Notes under the pieces: model-generated
Seen by the model: the letters and a program-made list of their open reading frames with translations, nothing else
What the model was told of the DNA's origin: nothing
Databases searched by the model: none
In this document: positions 1 to 9,331 of the stretch, piece after piece
How the letters are laid out: every line of letters starts with the position of its first letter
How positions within the stretch are numbered: position 1 is the stretch's first letter
Made by a program: the position numbers and the translations under genes
NCBI GenBank assembly: GCA_036245525.1
Contig: BTPG01000005.1
Location: forward strand, 177,868,577-177,932,576
Origin: Semisulcospira habei
Lineage: Eukaryota; Mollusca; Gastropoda; Semisulcospiridae
DNA length: 64,000 bases
Direction of reading: 5' to 3'

Positions 1-328
1 CCGTTGGATCCAACCTGATCTCCTCCGTCCTCTAGCCGTTGGCTGTCAGAAACAGCTCATCCGCCTAGTGGTGCAATGCGAACACCACCCCCTCACGTGG
101 TTTAGCCGACCAGCTGAGGTGGTTTGCCAGGGTGTGGCGCTTGGAGCCAGCACGTGAGAGATTAAGGAGATGGATGAGGACCAGTGATGCCCGTCCGTCC
201 TATGTAGGACGCAGCTGCCGAACAGCAAAGGTGCTACCTCTATCCAGAGCCCCCTACACCCCTAGGTCCTGGTACTCTTTGTTTAAACCAGCCAGCTCTA
301 TCCATTTCTCCAATTAGCTCCTGATTCT

Positions 329-1036
329 TTAAATGAATAGGCCGGGTGCTTCTCCTTCTTCAGGCTTGCAGTTCCGAAATCGTCGCCTGTAACCCTCGTT
401 AGTGAAGTCGTACTGCCTCAGCAGGGCGGCTTTCAACTGCGTATAATCTTCGGCTTCTTCTCTTGACAAGCGGGTGTAAAATTCAAGCGCTTTGCCAGTT
501 AGAAGTGCACTCTGCTTGATAGCCCAAGTCTCTTGTCTCCAGTTATTGCTGCTTGCGAAGCGCTCGAATCGCTCTAGGTAAGCGTCCATCTTATCTGAAT
601 TTTCTGCGAAAGGTGGTAGCTTTGGCGCACGGGCTGTTTGCTCTCTGCTGACTAATGCTGTTGCTTCATTAGCTCTCTGGCTCTGTGCTTCTATCTCCAT
701 CTGGTTTAGATGAATTTCGTGCTGACGTTGCCTCTCCGCCTCTTCTCGCTGTTTATCTGCCTCTCTTCGCTTTTTCTCTGCTTCTTCTGCTTGAATTTTG
801 AGTTTCCTGATTTCACGTTCTTTAGCTTGTTCTTCTCTCTCCAATCTCTCCTTTTCTTCTCTCTCTTGTCTCTTTTCTTCTTTTTCCTCTCTCTCCAGTC
901 TCTCTTTTCTTCTCTCTCTCTCGTTTCTTTTCTTTTTTCTCTCCTCTCTCTCCTTTACAAACTCGAGGAGTTGAGCTCATTCGAGTCCACATTCCTTTCC
1001 GATTTTCAGGAATGTCTCCATTTCCGATGTCGCCAT
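329..1036 (-). pseudogene. gag remnant of a Ty3/gypsy-like LTR retrotransposon
   Basis: Reading leftwards from an ATG at 1036, the frame begins MATSEMETFLKIGKE. It contains an in-frame TGA at 977-979, then continues through a long charged coiled coil (many E, R, K, Q; positions about 950-680) into a gag capsid-like region with PKLPPFAENSDKMDAYLERF and DYTQLKAALLRQYDF. It ends at a stop near 329. In another frame just left of that, the segment WIELAGLNKEYQDL looks like the next part of the capsid, so a frameshift also lies near 330. With one nonsense change and at least one frameshift, the gene is dead. Protease and pol would lie outside the window to the left. Confidence 0.7.
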
Positions 1037-1118
1037 CTCTGCGTTCCACTGCTGGCTGTTTTCTCCGGCTACCCTTTCCACTGAGCCAACTAAAGAAGTT
1101 CCGTCGGAGGTGCCAATA

Positions 1119-2350
1119 TGTTACGTGGCGAAGTCGTAGTCGTAGTATGATAAACACACCAGACGCACGCACGTAAGGTTCTTTTAAATAAACTTTATTC
1201 AGCTGCAACCCGTCACACGTGGCTTAAGGATGTAGACTACACTGGAGTAACAGTTCCAACAATATTTTAATTCAGCGATGCGATTTCCACACAATGTATT
1301 CCCAAATGCACCAACACTGATACAATATCTCTTCTTCAAATGTCAACACTGGCGACACAAAGTTCCTCACACAACGTACACCACCGTTACGCTGCGTCTC
1401 TCACAATGTACAACCTATCTCTCTTGGCTTGACTTCGCGAACGAAGATTTTATAGGAGTTGCCCACGACGTCTGCAGGCTTGTTCGTGGCTGCGGAGGCC
1501 AATCCGAGACAGGCAGGTTCGACCGCAGTGGCTGCAGGGGAAGGTATGGCCAGGGTTCTGAGCTGCGGCATCTCTGTTTTTTCTCCTGAGCCGCTTGTCC
1601 TTAAGGCTAGCTCTGTGAGAGTCCTCAAAGGAGACAGCTGCCTTGTAAAACAACCTATACGGGCCACGTAACCTACGATAAACTGTGTATCCCTACAACT
1701 GACAATGCGTTACGATGTACACACGTGCTTCCTAGCACCAATGTTATATAGTAAAACAACTTTCTAGAATAATTCAAGGAATTTACTCAACGCAACCAAT
1801 CAAAACGGAACACGTAACTGAAACTCATAAATATTAATAAAAAAAATGAACTTTCTAGAATAACTAAACTGGTCTACAAAATTCGACTGCTCATTTCATC
1901 CCCAAATCCCAATGTATAATGACATTACACAAAAGTATGACAAACCGTTCACGACCTTTCAAAACACACACTGAACGGCTGTTAATTTCACGTGCACAGT
2001 AAACAATTATGACTAAAATTACTACAGTGTAGCAAACTGTTGCTTATACTTCGACGTCACATGTAAGAGGTCACTAGACAGCGCGACCCTGCTCGAACGT
2101 TCTGGTTCATTCTCAGGTAATCTACGCAAAACAAAAATCGACCGCTCTTCTCCGTGCGACCTTTCTAGAAGCTTCCGGACTCAAATTAGCGTATCATAAC
2201 AAAACAAAATCCGCTATCATGCACGAACGATAGAGAATCTCAATGAAAAGTACGTGATACGTAACGATGAAAGCTCAAAAAAATATCGGATCGTTTCCTA
2301 CGATTCACACATGTATGCTCTCACAGAACAACACAACCACAATCGTAACA
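1119..2350 (-). mobile_element. LTR of the gag-bearing element (5' LTR in minus orientation)
   Basis: The gag start at 1036 is preceded (minus strand) by a short leader and a TGG-starting primer-binding-like stretch (TGGCACCTCC). Next to it the + strand begins TGTTACG and, 1.2 kb later, ends CGTAACA at 2344-2350. These matching inverted ends mark the LTR. It contains a nested LINE tail (1419-1649). Directly right of 2350 is the right half of an HP-B hairpin element, so the LTR element probably inserted into that hairpin. The other LTR is not in the window. Confidence 0.6.
1419..1649 (-). mobile_element. 5'-truncated RTE-like LINE tail (family 1) with target duplication
   Basis: This 231-bp insert encodes the last ~65 residues of the LINE at 20281-21620, including the finger-like C-terminus (CSHCGRTC...HEQAC), almost unchanged. 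It is flanked by a perfect 9-bp duplication ACAACCTAT at 1410-1418 and 1650-1658. It sits inside the LTR at 1119-2350, so it is younger than that LTR. Confidence 0.88.
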
Positions 2351-2443
2351 ATCATGGTCGATCCATCTCCTGCAACTGATACACAGTCGTTACGTGACAC
2401 ATCCAAAATGTGGGAAATGCGGCCGTTGGGTTAAATGGGTTAA
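2351..2443. mobile_element. Right half of an HP-B hairpin element
   Basis: Starts at the LTR edge with ATCATGGTCGATCCATCTCC and ends AAATGGGTTAA, the normal right end of HP-B. The left half would be left of the LTR element, outside the window. Confidence 0.6.
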
Positions 2444-2583
2444 CAGCGACTAGAAGAAACAAATACTGTGCCTTGACTGATACACGTCGTGACAAAGCAT
2501 TTTTTTACCCAAATCCTGTGGTCCAGAGACTACAGCTTAGCCCGTTCAGTGCTAGCCGATGCAGACTGTACTTCTGCAATCTT

Positions 2584-2700
2584 CGTTAGTTGGATCGACC
2601 ATGATAATTCAAGGGTAGTATCAGATTAGCTTGGCGCCGACAATTATCATGGCCGATCCATCTCCTGCATAGTCGTTAGATGACGCCTCCAACATTTGGG
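2584..2700. mobile_element. HP-B element with most of the right arm deleted
   Basis: The left arm (GATCGACCATGATAATTC ... TAGCTTGGCGCC) is intact, then the sequence jumps to AATTATCATGGCCGATCC, skipping about 30 bp of the right arm. Arm-internal deletion is typical for hairpins during replication. Confidence 0.6.
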
Positions 2701-2724
2701 AAATACTGTGACGTGCGTCTCACT

Positions 2725-3007
2725 GTTTTCCTTCCAGTCCGCCCTCAAAACTCACCTCTTTCAACAGTTCTAGCACTATAAAATCACCCGCCGTGAGATG
2801 GCCTTAGTTGCCTGCTCGGCGTTAAACCCAAATAACTAATTAACTATAAAATCACCACACTTCCCACCCCAACGTGAGTCATTATGTTGTCGAAAGCGTG
2901 CGCATGTGTGCGCGAGTTGTGCGTGCGCGAGTTGTGAGTGCGCGCTTAGAGTTATAATTATTTTTAAGATAAGCGCATTATAAGTACCGTAATTATTATT
3001 ATTATTT
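2725..3007 (+). mobile_element. 3' end of an L2-like LINE, split by a tiny retroposon
   Basis: It carries the last codons of the reverse transcriptase (QSALKTHLFQQF-type end), then the short 3' UTR seen at 56.1 kb and a (ATT)n tail. A 54-bp retroposon (2789-2842) interrupts the UTR. It has the same 3' sequence as the copies at 28.1, 45.9 and 56.2 kb. Confidence 0.75.
2789..2842 (+). mobile_element. Ultra-short retroposon G (54 bp) with 14-bp target duplication
   Basis: The insert contains GAGATGGCCTTAGTTGCCTG and CTCGGCGTTAAACCCAAATA, ending in a short TAACTAAT-like tail. It is bracketed by ACTATAAAATCACC at 2775-2788 and 2843-2856, both perfect. The same unit recurs at 9.1, 10.4, 15.75, 24.0 and 30.6 kb. 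Confidence 0.85.
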
Positions 3008-3029
3008 AGTTGATTCAACACCCAAAAAC

Positions 3030-3165
3030 CCTAGCTGTCCCAGGAACATGCAAACAAAGCGGTGTCAGCAAGAGGCATAGATCCTCATGAGCCCAGGCAA
3101 AGGCGAATTTATACTTCTTGCAGCTGGCTGGTGTTTATATTTCTCGGCACTGAACGGATGTATGT
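3030..3165 (-). mobile_element. HP-A element, right arm decayed
   Basis: The left arm AGAGGCATAGATCCTCATGA is canonical; the right arm survives only as AATTTATACTTCTTGC. The outer sequence (GGAACATG... and TTTCTCGGCACTGAACGG) matches other HP-A copies in reverse orientation. It ends 9 bp from exon 7 of the GPCR gene. Confidence 0.6.
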
Positions 3166-3173
3166 AAACTGAC

Positions 3174-3276
3174 CTGCAAGTGCCGCCCCTGTAGACAGAC
3201 GATACACAGCACCAGGATAGAAAACAGGGACAGGATGAAGTTGAACCGAACACAGTGGAACAGCGTCCACGAGCCC
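3174..3276 (-). CDS. Adhesion-GPCR exon 7: intracellular loop 1 and TM2
   Basis: A 103-bp exon, phase 2 to 0. The acceptor is TCTATTTCAG, the donor is CTTGCAG/GTCAGT. The leftover AG of exon 6 plus G makes Arg, then the peptide reads GSWTLFHCVRFNFILSLFSI and LVLCIVCLQGRHLQ. A short basic loop followed by N-x-x-(L/I)-S-L and a second hydrophobic helix is the TM1-loop-TM2 pattern of class B GPCRs. A hairpin element (HP-A) sits only a few bases past the donor. Exons for TM3 to TM7 were not recognised to the left and should lie beyond position 1 or be hidden among repeats. Confidence 0.74.
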
Positions 3277-3309
3277 CTGAAATAGACAAACATGTCGTGA
3301 CGTTTGAAT

Positions 3310-3690
3310 TCTGAGTCGAGACCTCAAGGAAATTGCCAAGAAATGAAGAAACACGCCTTAAAAAGACGAGCATAAAACAGTTTAGCACATGCCCGTTTTG
3401 TGCTTATCCTTTCAAACCGTGTGACTTCTTTTTTGGGTCGGTTATTTTTGTGTGTGTGTGTGTGTGTGCATCTAACAAGCTTGGCAGTCACTTTTGATTG
3501 TTAGGTAGAATTCAAAGAAACAGCCAAGAAGGAAAGAAACACGTTTTTGAATAGACGAGTACAAAAATGTTAGTAACTATTTGTGCTGGTCCTTTCAAAG
3601 CGTGGGTCTTTTCTTGTTTGTGCTGATTATTTCTTTGCATTCAGTTTTTAAATCTTGGCAGTCACTTTTTTGGGTCAGAATCAGGGGAAA
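3310..3690. repeat. Imperfect tandem duplication of a ~190-bp unit
   Basis: Two diverged copies (about 3320-3500 and 3515-3690) share AAGAAACACG, TGTGCT..TCCTTTCAAA and CTTGGCAGTCACTTTT. The second half resembles the repeat module at 9.77, 28.7 and 53.9 kb. A (TG)n tract lies inside the first copy. No coding potential. Confidence 0.5.
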
Positions 3691-3780
3691 GGATCGAGAT
3701 GGGCAGATCGTTTTTTCAAGATAAATCCGTCTGCTGGAAACATTGTTGGCACAGATCCGCTGAACTGGTTTCCTCAAATA

Positions 3781-4143
3781 GATGGTTGGTTGGTTGTACA
3801 TTGCTTAACGTCCCGACAGCAACAAGACTTTCTCAGAACGTGCCTGAACAGCTTGTGAAAAAAACCCAACTAAACAGAATATTAAATGTATGTCGCCAGC
3901 CGGTCTAATACGCTAAATAAACATAAGACCATTTAGCAACACACATCCAATATCAAGAGCTACAGGCAGTGCAGACAGTAGGGAGAGTTTAAAATAGGAA
4001 AATACAGGTGAATGGACGAAGGGTAGAAAGTCATGCCCCGGAACAGAGTGAAAAACCCACCCTGTGGGACTGAACAGGGTGACCTTGGGAACTAAAAAGT
4101 AGTTAACCCCACCCAAGCCCACCAGGGCAGACCCGGGTGGGGG
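3781..4143 (-). mobile_element. SINE-like retroposon F, copy 1
   Basis: In minus orientation it runs from a C/G-rich head (ACCCCCACCCGGGTCTGCCC) to a tail ending GGACGTTAAGCAATGTACAA plus CCAACC repeats. An 11-bp duplication with one mismatch flanks it (TTCCTCAAATA at 3770, TTCCTCATATA at 4144). The three copies in the window have similar lengths and discrete ends, so this is a real unit. No clear tRNA A/B box was seen. Confidence 0.72.
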
Positions 4144-4439
4144 TTCCTCATATAAAGGTAAATCATTAGTGGTAATTCCGGTATAATATGCAAGTGTACT
4201 CCCCGGTTAGACCCACTCGGGAACAATACTACAACTCTATTCAAATGAGATGCCATGGGCCTATCTAGGAAGTGTACGAGAAGGTTCAAAGGCACTTGAG
4301 AAATTGTGAAAGACACGAGTCTTCTTTCCTTACTTGACAAAAGGCAGTTCGTGCAGTTTTTCAAAACAAGTGTAAATGCTGGCTTTTGTCAGATCAGTCT
4401 TGTCCCACTGTGCAAGAGAGATGGCGGAAACAGACATTG

Positions 4440-4641
4440 TCACCCGTTCTGTGCCGGCTGCTACAATCTTCGTGAATTCAAACGGCCCCCTGGACCCTTG
4501 ATGTCCCAGGTATATGGTTTCAAAGTGGTGTCAACAAGCGGCAAAGATCCTCATTAGCCCCCGCAAATGCGGGAGCTCATGAGGATCTATACCTCTGGCA
4601 GTTGGGTAGTATTCATTTTGTTCAGTCTCCGCACTGAACGG
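4440..4641 (-). mobile_element. HP-A element in GPCR intron 6
   Basis: Hairpin 4535-4597 with a 4-base apex (AAAT) and small mismatches. Outer parts match HP-A (TTTCAAAGTGGTGTCAACAA; CTCCGCACTGAACGG). TTAA ends are worn away. Confidence 0.65.
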
Positions 4642-4754
4642 CCAGTAATTTGGACCTTGTGTTCTCTTCATAAACTATGAACAAGAGTCAACGTGGATTT
4701 TCTCAACGGTGTTATGCGTGTACAGGTGCAGGAGATGTTGCAAGAAATGTATAC

Positions 4755-4858
4755 CTGCAGGCCAGCACATAGGTGAGAAGGATGGCGGTGACCCCACACA
4801 ACCCTAGCACACTGCCCATCAACAACACTGCCGCCCCAGGACGGTCGGCGTCATCATT
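4755..4858 (-). CDS. Adhesion-GPCR exon 6: first transmembrane helix
   Basis: A 104-bp exon, phase 0 to 2. The donor is CCTGCAG/GTATAC. The acceptor (CTATGTACAG) is preceded by a (GAT)n tract, so its pyrimidine tract is poor. The peptide is NDDADRPG followed by a hydrophobic stretch AAVLLMGSVLGLCGVTAILL and TYVLAC, one transmembrane helix of about 25 residues. It joins exon 5 in phase, about 14 residues after the GPS strand, which is the standard GPS-to-TM1 spacing of adhesion GPCRs. The (ATC)n tract right at the acceptor could affect splicing. Confidence 0.75.
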
Positions 4859-4870
4859 CTGTACATAGTG

Positions 4871-4911
<41 letters not shown>
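4871..4911. repeat. (ATC)n microsatellite beside exon 6
   Basis: About 14 uninterrupted ATC units, starting 13 bp from the exon 6 acceptor. The poly-Asp reading on the minus strand is an artefact. Confidence 0.9.
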
Positions 4912-4913
<2 letters not shown>

Positions 4914-4984
4914 AGTAATAAATGCATTGATAGAGGGAGAGACGAAGTGATTACCTGATTGACTGATTGATTAATCGACTAACT

Positions 4985-5082
4985 GATTGTATGTGTGTGT
5001 GTGTGTCATTGTGTGTGTGTCAGTGTGTGTGCGTGTGAGTGTGTCAGTGTGTGTGTGTGTGTGTCAATGAGTGTGTCAGTGT
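4985..5082. repeat. (TG)n-rich stretch
   Basis: Interrupted GT repeats with GTCA inserts between exons 6 and 5. Length variation here would change the distance to the exon 5 donor. Confidence 0.8.
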
Positions 5083-5097
5083 TGGTAGATGACCTAC

Positions 5098-5230
5098 CTT
5101 TGAGAGCTGTTGCTGTGGCCGTATGAAGAGCGCTACGTGTGCGGGGACAGTACAGTAGCACGTAGTGGTGTTGATGGAATGACCTAGCACGTGACACGCG
5201 CTGCTCTCCCAATGCTGATCTAGCGTGCGA
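5098..5230 (-). CDS. Adhesion-GPCR exon 5: GPS-like motif
   Basis: A 133-bp exon, phase 2 to 0, with textbook sites: acceptor TTTTGTCTTTTCCACAG, donor CTCAAAG/GTAGGT. It encodes HWESSACHVLGHSINTTTCY, then CTVPAHVALFIRP. The W-x4-C spacing and the C-x-C followed by a hydrophobic strand match the GPCR proteolysis site at the end of GAIN domains. In cleaved family members C-x-C is followed by an Asn and then His-Leu/Thr. Here the matching positions read Val-Pro/Ala, and the usual first Cys-x-(F/Y)-Trp of the motif is not visible. The site is therefore likely not self-cleaved (inference). The downstream strand would be the tethered-agonist segment. The intron to exon 6 holds (TG)n and (ATC)n tracts. 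Confidence 0.78.
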
Positions 5231-5349
5231 CTGTGGAAAAGACAAAAGATGTGTGTCATTGTGAACATATGACACTAAAGACAGCGCTGCTATCTCATTG
5301 CCGATCTATGGTGCGCATTTGTCTAAATACCAAGTACTACAAATTAAGG

Positions 5350-5437
5350 AAAAGACCCTCGGGCCGACGTCGGCCGCAGTTAGCCCGCGCACAGACGTGC
5401 GCGGGCCCACTGCGGCTGACGTCGGCCGGGAGACCTT
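5350..5437. mobile_element. HP-D palindrome, copy 1
   Basis: GC-rich hairpin: left CCTCGGGCCGACGTCGGCC ... GCCCGCGC, apex ACAGA, right GCGCGGGC ... CTGACGTCGGCC ... GACCTTT. No TTAA at the ends. Same family at 5.69, 12.93, 29.43, 31.13 and 49.06 kb. Confidence 0.72.
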
Positions 5438-5687
5438 TGCTAGCTGGGCAGTACTACGACCTGTTAGTGATCACGTTGAAGCACATAGTCTCGTTCAGGT
5501 CAAACAGCGACGCGTGGTGAGGATGGGGGAAGGTCAAATTCATCCGGAAGTCCTCTTTGACCCAGGATTTTCCCACCGGAAGTAGAGAGCGCAGGCCTGA
5601 AAGGGGCACCCATTCTGCGCTGTTGCTGTCGGCGGAAAGAAGACATTTAGGAGGAATGCTTCTTACTTCATATAGCCAGTAAGCAAA

Positions 5688-5900
5688 CGGTCCTCGGACC
5701 GACGCTGGCTGCAGCTGGAGCCAGTTGCAAGCGTAAGCGTAATCCTGCGCGAGTCACTAAGCACGGTGTTCTGCTGTAGCGCAGCACCTTGCTTAGTGGC
5801 AGGCGCATCAGGACTAAGCTACCTCATGCAACTGACCCATGGTACGCGAACGACCATGTGCGGCCAACTACGGCTGATTTCGGCCTGAGGATCGTTTGCT
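5688..5900. mobile_element. HP-D copy 2, split by another palindrome
   Basis: The left end (AGTAAGCAAACGGTCCTCGG) and right end (CGGCCTGAGGATCGTTTGCT) belong to HP-D. Between them lies a different inverted repeat (about 5728-5820) with arms TCACTAAGCACGGTG and CACCTTGCTTAGTG. A partial copy of that inner repeat occurs at 22825-22890. This is a palindrome nested in a palindrome. Confidence 0.55.
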
Positions 5901-6089
5901 CACCGGCTGTACAGTGATCGTGTTTACTTTGCAAGTGGCATAGAACATCATGAGCTCCAAATTTCCGCTCTGATAAAGGAGACAATAACAAGAAAGTCAA
6001 AGCAATTATGGCTAACGTGTATGACCGATTTACATAATTATGTGTGACCTTTGTGACAAGGGCTGGCTTCTGCAAATGTAAACATTTTT

Positions 6090-6938
6090 CACACATCTGT
6101 CAACCTCTTGTGACCCTTGACCTTGTTGATGAGTTGAATAAATTAGTATGAATAGAAAGGTCTTATCGTCAGCTATCTTTGTGCCAAATGTGGTTGAAAT
6201 ATTCGCAAAAATGTTGATATCTACAATTTTATCAAAAATTAGCATCTTACACACATTTGCCGGCCTCTTGTGACCCTTGACCTTTCCGAGAGGTCATCTA
6301 AATTAGTATTCATAGATAGGTCTTACCATCAGGTATCTCTGTACCAAATGTGGGTTTGAAGCTGAATAGTATTTGAGAAAAAAACATCTTTTGTCAAAAT
6401 ATGGCGATATTTGACATATTTCCTGAGCTCTGATGACCCTTGACATTTCTGATAGATCAACCAAATTAGTGTGCATAGAAAGGTCTTCCCAGTAGGTATC
6501 TATGTAGCAAGTTTGTGTTTAAAGTTGTAAATAGTATTTGAGAAAACAAAATCTTTTGTCAAAATATGGCTATTTCGGACGAATTTCCTGAGCCCTTGTC
6601 ACCGTTGACCTCTCCGAGGAGTCATCAAAATTAGTATGCATAGATAGGTCTTACCATCAGGTATCTCTGTAGCAAGTTTGGGCTTGAAGTTGCGAACAGT
6701 ATTTGAGAAAAAACATCTTTTGTCAAAATATGGCTATTTTTCACCTATTTCCTGAGCTCTTGTGACCCTTGACCTTTGCGAGGGATCAACCAAATTAGTA
6801 TGCATAGAAAGGTCTTACCATCAGGTACCTTGTACCAAGTTTGGGTTTGAAGCTGTGAATAGTATTTGAGAGAAAATAAATTATGTCAAAATATAGCTAT
6901 TTTTGACATATTATTTCCTGATCCCCTGTGACTTTGAC
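6090..6938. repeat. Tandem array of ~163-bp units (about 5 to 6 copies)
   Basis: Each unit has CTTGTGACCCTTGACCTTT, AAATTAGTATGCATAGA, AGGTCTTACCATCAGGTAT and ATCTTTTGTCAAAATATGGC. Unit starts lie near 6105, 6263, 6428, 6592, 6755 and 6920. Copies are clearly diverged, so the array is old. It resumes at 7354 after a retroposon and ends near 7500 in CGGACGGACG repeats. No ORF. Confidence 0.82.
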
Positions 6939-6948
6939 CTTTGTAAGA

Positions 6949-7342
6949 TTGATTGATTGATTGTACATTGCTTAACGTCCCGACAGCAACAAGGCTTTCT
7001 CAGGACGTGCCTGCACTGCTTGTGAAAAAAAAAATAAACAGAACATTGAATGTATGTCGCCAGCCGGTCAAATACGTTAAATTAACCTAACACATGGGGC
7101 AAAAGTGAGTATAAAGCTAAGACCATTTAGCAACACACATCCAATATCAAGAGCTACAGGCACCGCAGACAGTAGGGAGAGTTTTAAAAAGGCAAATACA
7201 GGTGAATGGACAAAGGGTAGACAGAAACACATGCCCCAGAATAGAGAGAAAAACCCACCCTGTGGGGCTGACCAGGGTGACCCTGGGAACTAAAAAATAC
7301 CTAACCCCACCCAAGTCCCCCAGGGCAGACCCGGGTGGGGTT
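6949..7342 (-). mobile_element. SINE-like retroposon F, copy 2
   Basis: Inserted in the tandem array with a perfect 11-bp duplication CCTTTGTAAGA at 6938-6948 and 7343-7353. The tail on the left is (ATTG)n. At 394 bp it is the longest copy. Confidence 0.85.
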
Positions 7343-7353
7343 CCTTTGTAAGA

Positions 7354-7500
7354 GGTCACTCAAATTGGAATGTTTAGAAAGGTCTTGCCGCAAAGTATCC
7401 TTGGGCCAAGTTTGAAGACTGTGGCTTGAATAGTCTCCGAGAACGGCGGACGGACGACAGCGGACGGACGCCGGACGGACGACCACTGGCCCAAAACATA
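7354..7500. repeat. End of the ~163-bp tandem array
   Basis: It continues the interrupted unit (AGGTCACTCAAATTGGAATG) and ends in short CGGACGGACG-type repeats. No gene. Confidence 0.6.
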
Positions 7501-7851
7501 CTCACTTTTGCTTCGCATGTGAGTCGAATAAAGGATGTGCATCTACGACGAAATTTCCGGGACATTACTATATAAAAACTGTTTGGAAAATTGTTATTAA
7601 AGCTACTAATTTCTACCAGAACAAATGCATTTAGTAAAAGTTATGTTCCGAGTATGTCGACACAAACAGCATAGCCAGCAGTTTGTACCCTTCCTCATTA
7701 TCATATTTTGTTTCATAGTTCAAAATGGCTACAGAGAAAGGCTCTCCAAGTCCTTCTAAAGACACAACAACAACAAAACTGGATGTGGAGAGATATGGAG
7801 AGAATACTCCCATCAAAATCTTCCTAGGTGGTGGGGGTCACGAAAATCACG

Positions 7852-8065
7852 TTAACTCATTCAGCCCGACGCACGTATTTCCCATACTTTGGAGGCGTCA
7901 TCTAACCACTATACACCTGTTGCAGGAGATGGATCCACCATGATAATTCAAGGACAGTGCCAGATTAGCTTGGCGCCAACAGGCGCCAAGCTAATCTGGC
8001 ACTACCCTTGAATTATCACAGTCGACCCATCTCCTGCTGTAGTGCATCAGGGCTGAATGGGGTAA
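7852..8065. mobile_element. HP-B element, long near-perfect hairpin
   Basis: Left end GTTAACTCATTCAGCCCGAC, right end GGGCTGAATGGGGTAAT (TTAA mutated). Hairpin 7922-8037 with arms of about 55 bp and apex AACA. The arm pair reads AGATTAGC/GCTAATCT, unlike the AGAATAGC/GCTATTCT of other copies. Confidence 0.8.
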
Positions 8066-8925
8066 TAGTCTAGAAAAAGTTCCAAAAAGTTCAGACCCAA
8101 TTTTACAAAAATCAGGATCAGGAATTTATTTAACGTCTTTTCACACATTGGTGATATTAGACACACACACACAAAATAAATAAATAAATAAATAAATAAA
8201 ATAGTAATAATTTTTTTAAAAATTAAATAAATAAATAAATAAATAAAAAATAAAAAAATAAAAAAATTAACAACCAAACACACAACTTGTGAATATCAAA
8301 GAAACGCAATAATTAACATCGAACAACACACACAAATTACTTATTATAATAGTTTACCCACCGGACTATGAATTATTATATTAACTATTGGAATTGCAAT
8401 ATTTCTATGTAAGATGTCATACAAATTTTCTGCTAAGTGATCAACTGTTATGCTATTTTTTTGTCAACAGATTCATTGTAATAGGACATTCACAGATTAC
8501 ATGTTTAATAGAGATGGGGCTTAAGCACTCGCATTTGATGTCTTTTGCGAATTTTGTTTTCCAAGAATTTAGTCTTAACTTGTATATCAAGGAAGCTGTT
8601 TTCCTTGAACAAGGAAAAATTAAAATTAAAATTAAAATTACAAAATCAGAGGTACGTCTAAAGTAGTAGGTCTACTCTGCGCGTGAAGCTGTAGTTATGT
8701 CGGGAAAAGTTCAGTTAACTCATTGGAAACGTATCCCGTCCGTATACTCAGCATAAAGCCGATGCGGCACGTCTCGGATGTATTAACTTGTAACTATAAT
8801 ATATAAACCGAACTGAAAATCGAGTAGAAGGCAAATATCTCAACCAGGAAGTCTTCTGTCTAAAACTGGAAATGTCCTCACAAAATACTACTCAACCCAA
8901 CGAACTCATTCAAGGCGCCTTTCAT
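8066..8925. other. AT-rich low-complexity stretch, no gene seen
   Basis: Contains AATA and AAAAT repeats (8170-8270) and AAAATT repeats (8620-8640). The ORFs here are poly-F/I/Y artefacts or lack any recognisable domain. Confidence 0.6.
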
Positions 8926-8932
8926 CAACAGT

Positions 8933-8987
8933 TGGCGAAAGTGTCGCATAGCGTTGCCGGCGGCAACGCTATGCGACACTTTCGCCA
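8933..8987. repeat. Perfect 27-bp-arm palindrome with a 1-bp centre
   Basis: The arms TGGCGAAAGTGTCGCATAGC... and their exact reverse complement meet around a single G. Weaker outer symmetry (TCAAGGCGCC / GGTGCCTTGA) extends it to about 8912-9013. No other copy in the window. Confidence 0.85.
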
Positions 8988-9121
8988 GCTTGGATTCAAG
9001 GTGCCTTGAATGATCTAAACCTGTAGGCCTACATGAATACGTATAGCTCGAAGCCACCATTTTTTTTTTTTTTATATGACTGAGCCGGTGTTTGCATGCG
9101 GAATCACAAACACTTTTTCCC

Positions 9122-9156
9122 GCCCTGGAATGGCCTGAGTTGCCTGTTCGGCGTTA
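9122..9156 (+). mobile_element. Retroposon G fragment
   Basis: TGGCCTGAGTTGCCTGTTCG and GCGTTAACTC match unit G, ending exactly at the TTAA mini-element that follows. Confidence 0.45.
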
Positions 9157-9204
9157 ACTCATTCGTAGCCAGCCGCATCCGGATTTGCGCGGCTTATGAG
9201 TTAA
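9154..9204. mobile_element. 51-bp TTAA-bounded mini-palindrome
   Basis: Begins TTAACTCATTCGTAGCC and ends GGCTTATGAGTTAA, so the ends are inverted repeats with TTAA at both edges. It has the HP-B type of terminus but a different, short centre. Confidence 0.5.
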
Positions 9205-9331
9205 ACCATGAAAAAACTAACTGTTTTCAAATGGTTAGGACTGTTCATCATCCTTGACCACGCACTTATTCCTCTTGTGCATGCGGCCAATAGTACTGTC
9301 AATAGTACCGGCGGCTGTATGCACAATTTGG

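Noticed and set aside
710..1084. 124-codon Phe/Leu/Ser-rich ORF on the + strand
   Set aside because: Antisense of the charged coiled coil of the decayed gag gene.
4712..4927. Poly-aspartate protein start
   Set aside because: The Asp run is the (ATC)n intron tract; only the part 4755-4858 is kept, as GPCR exon 6.
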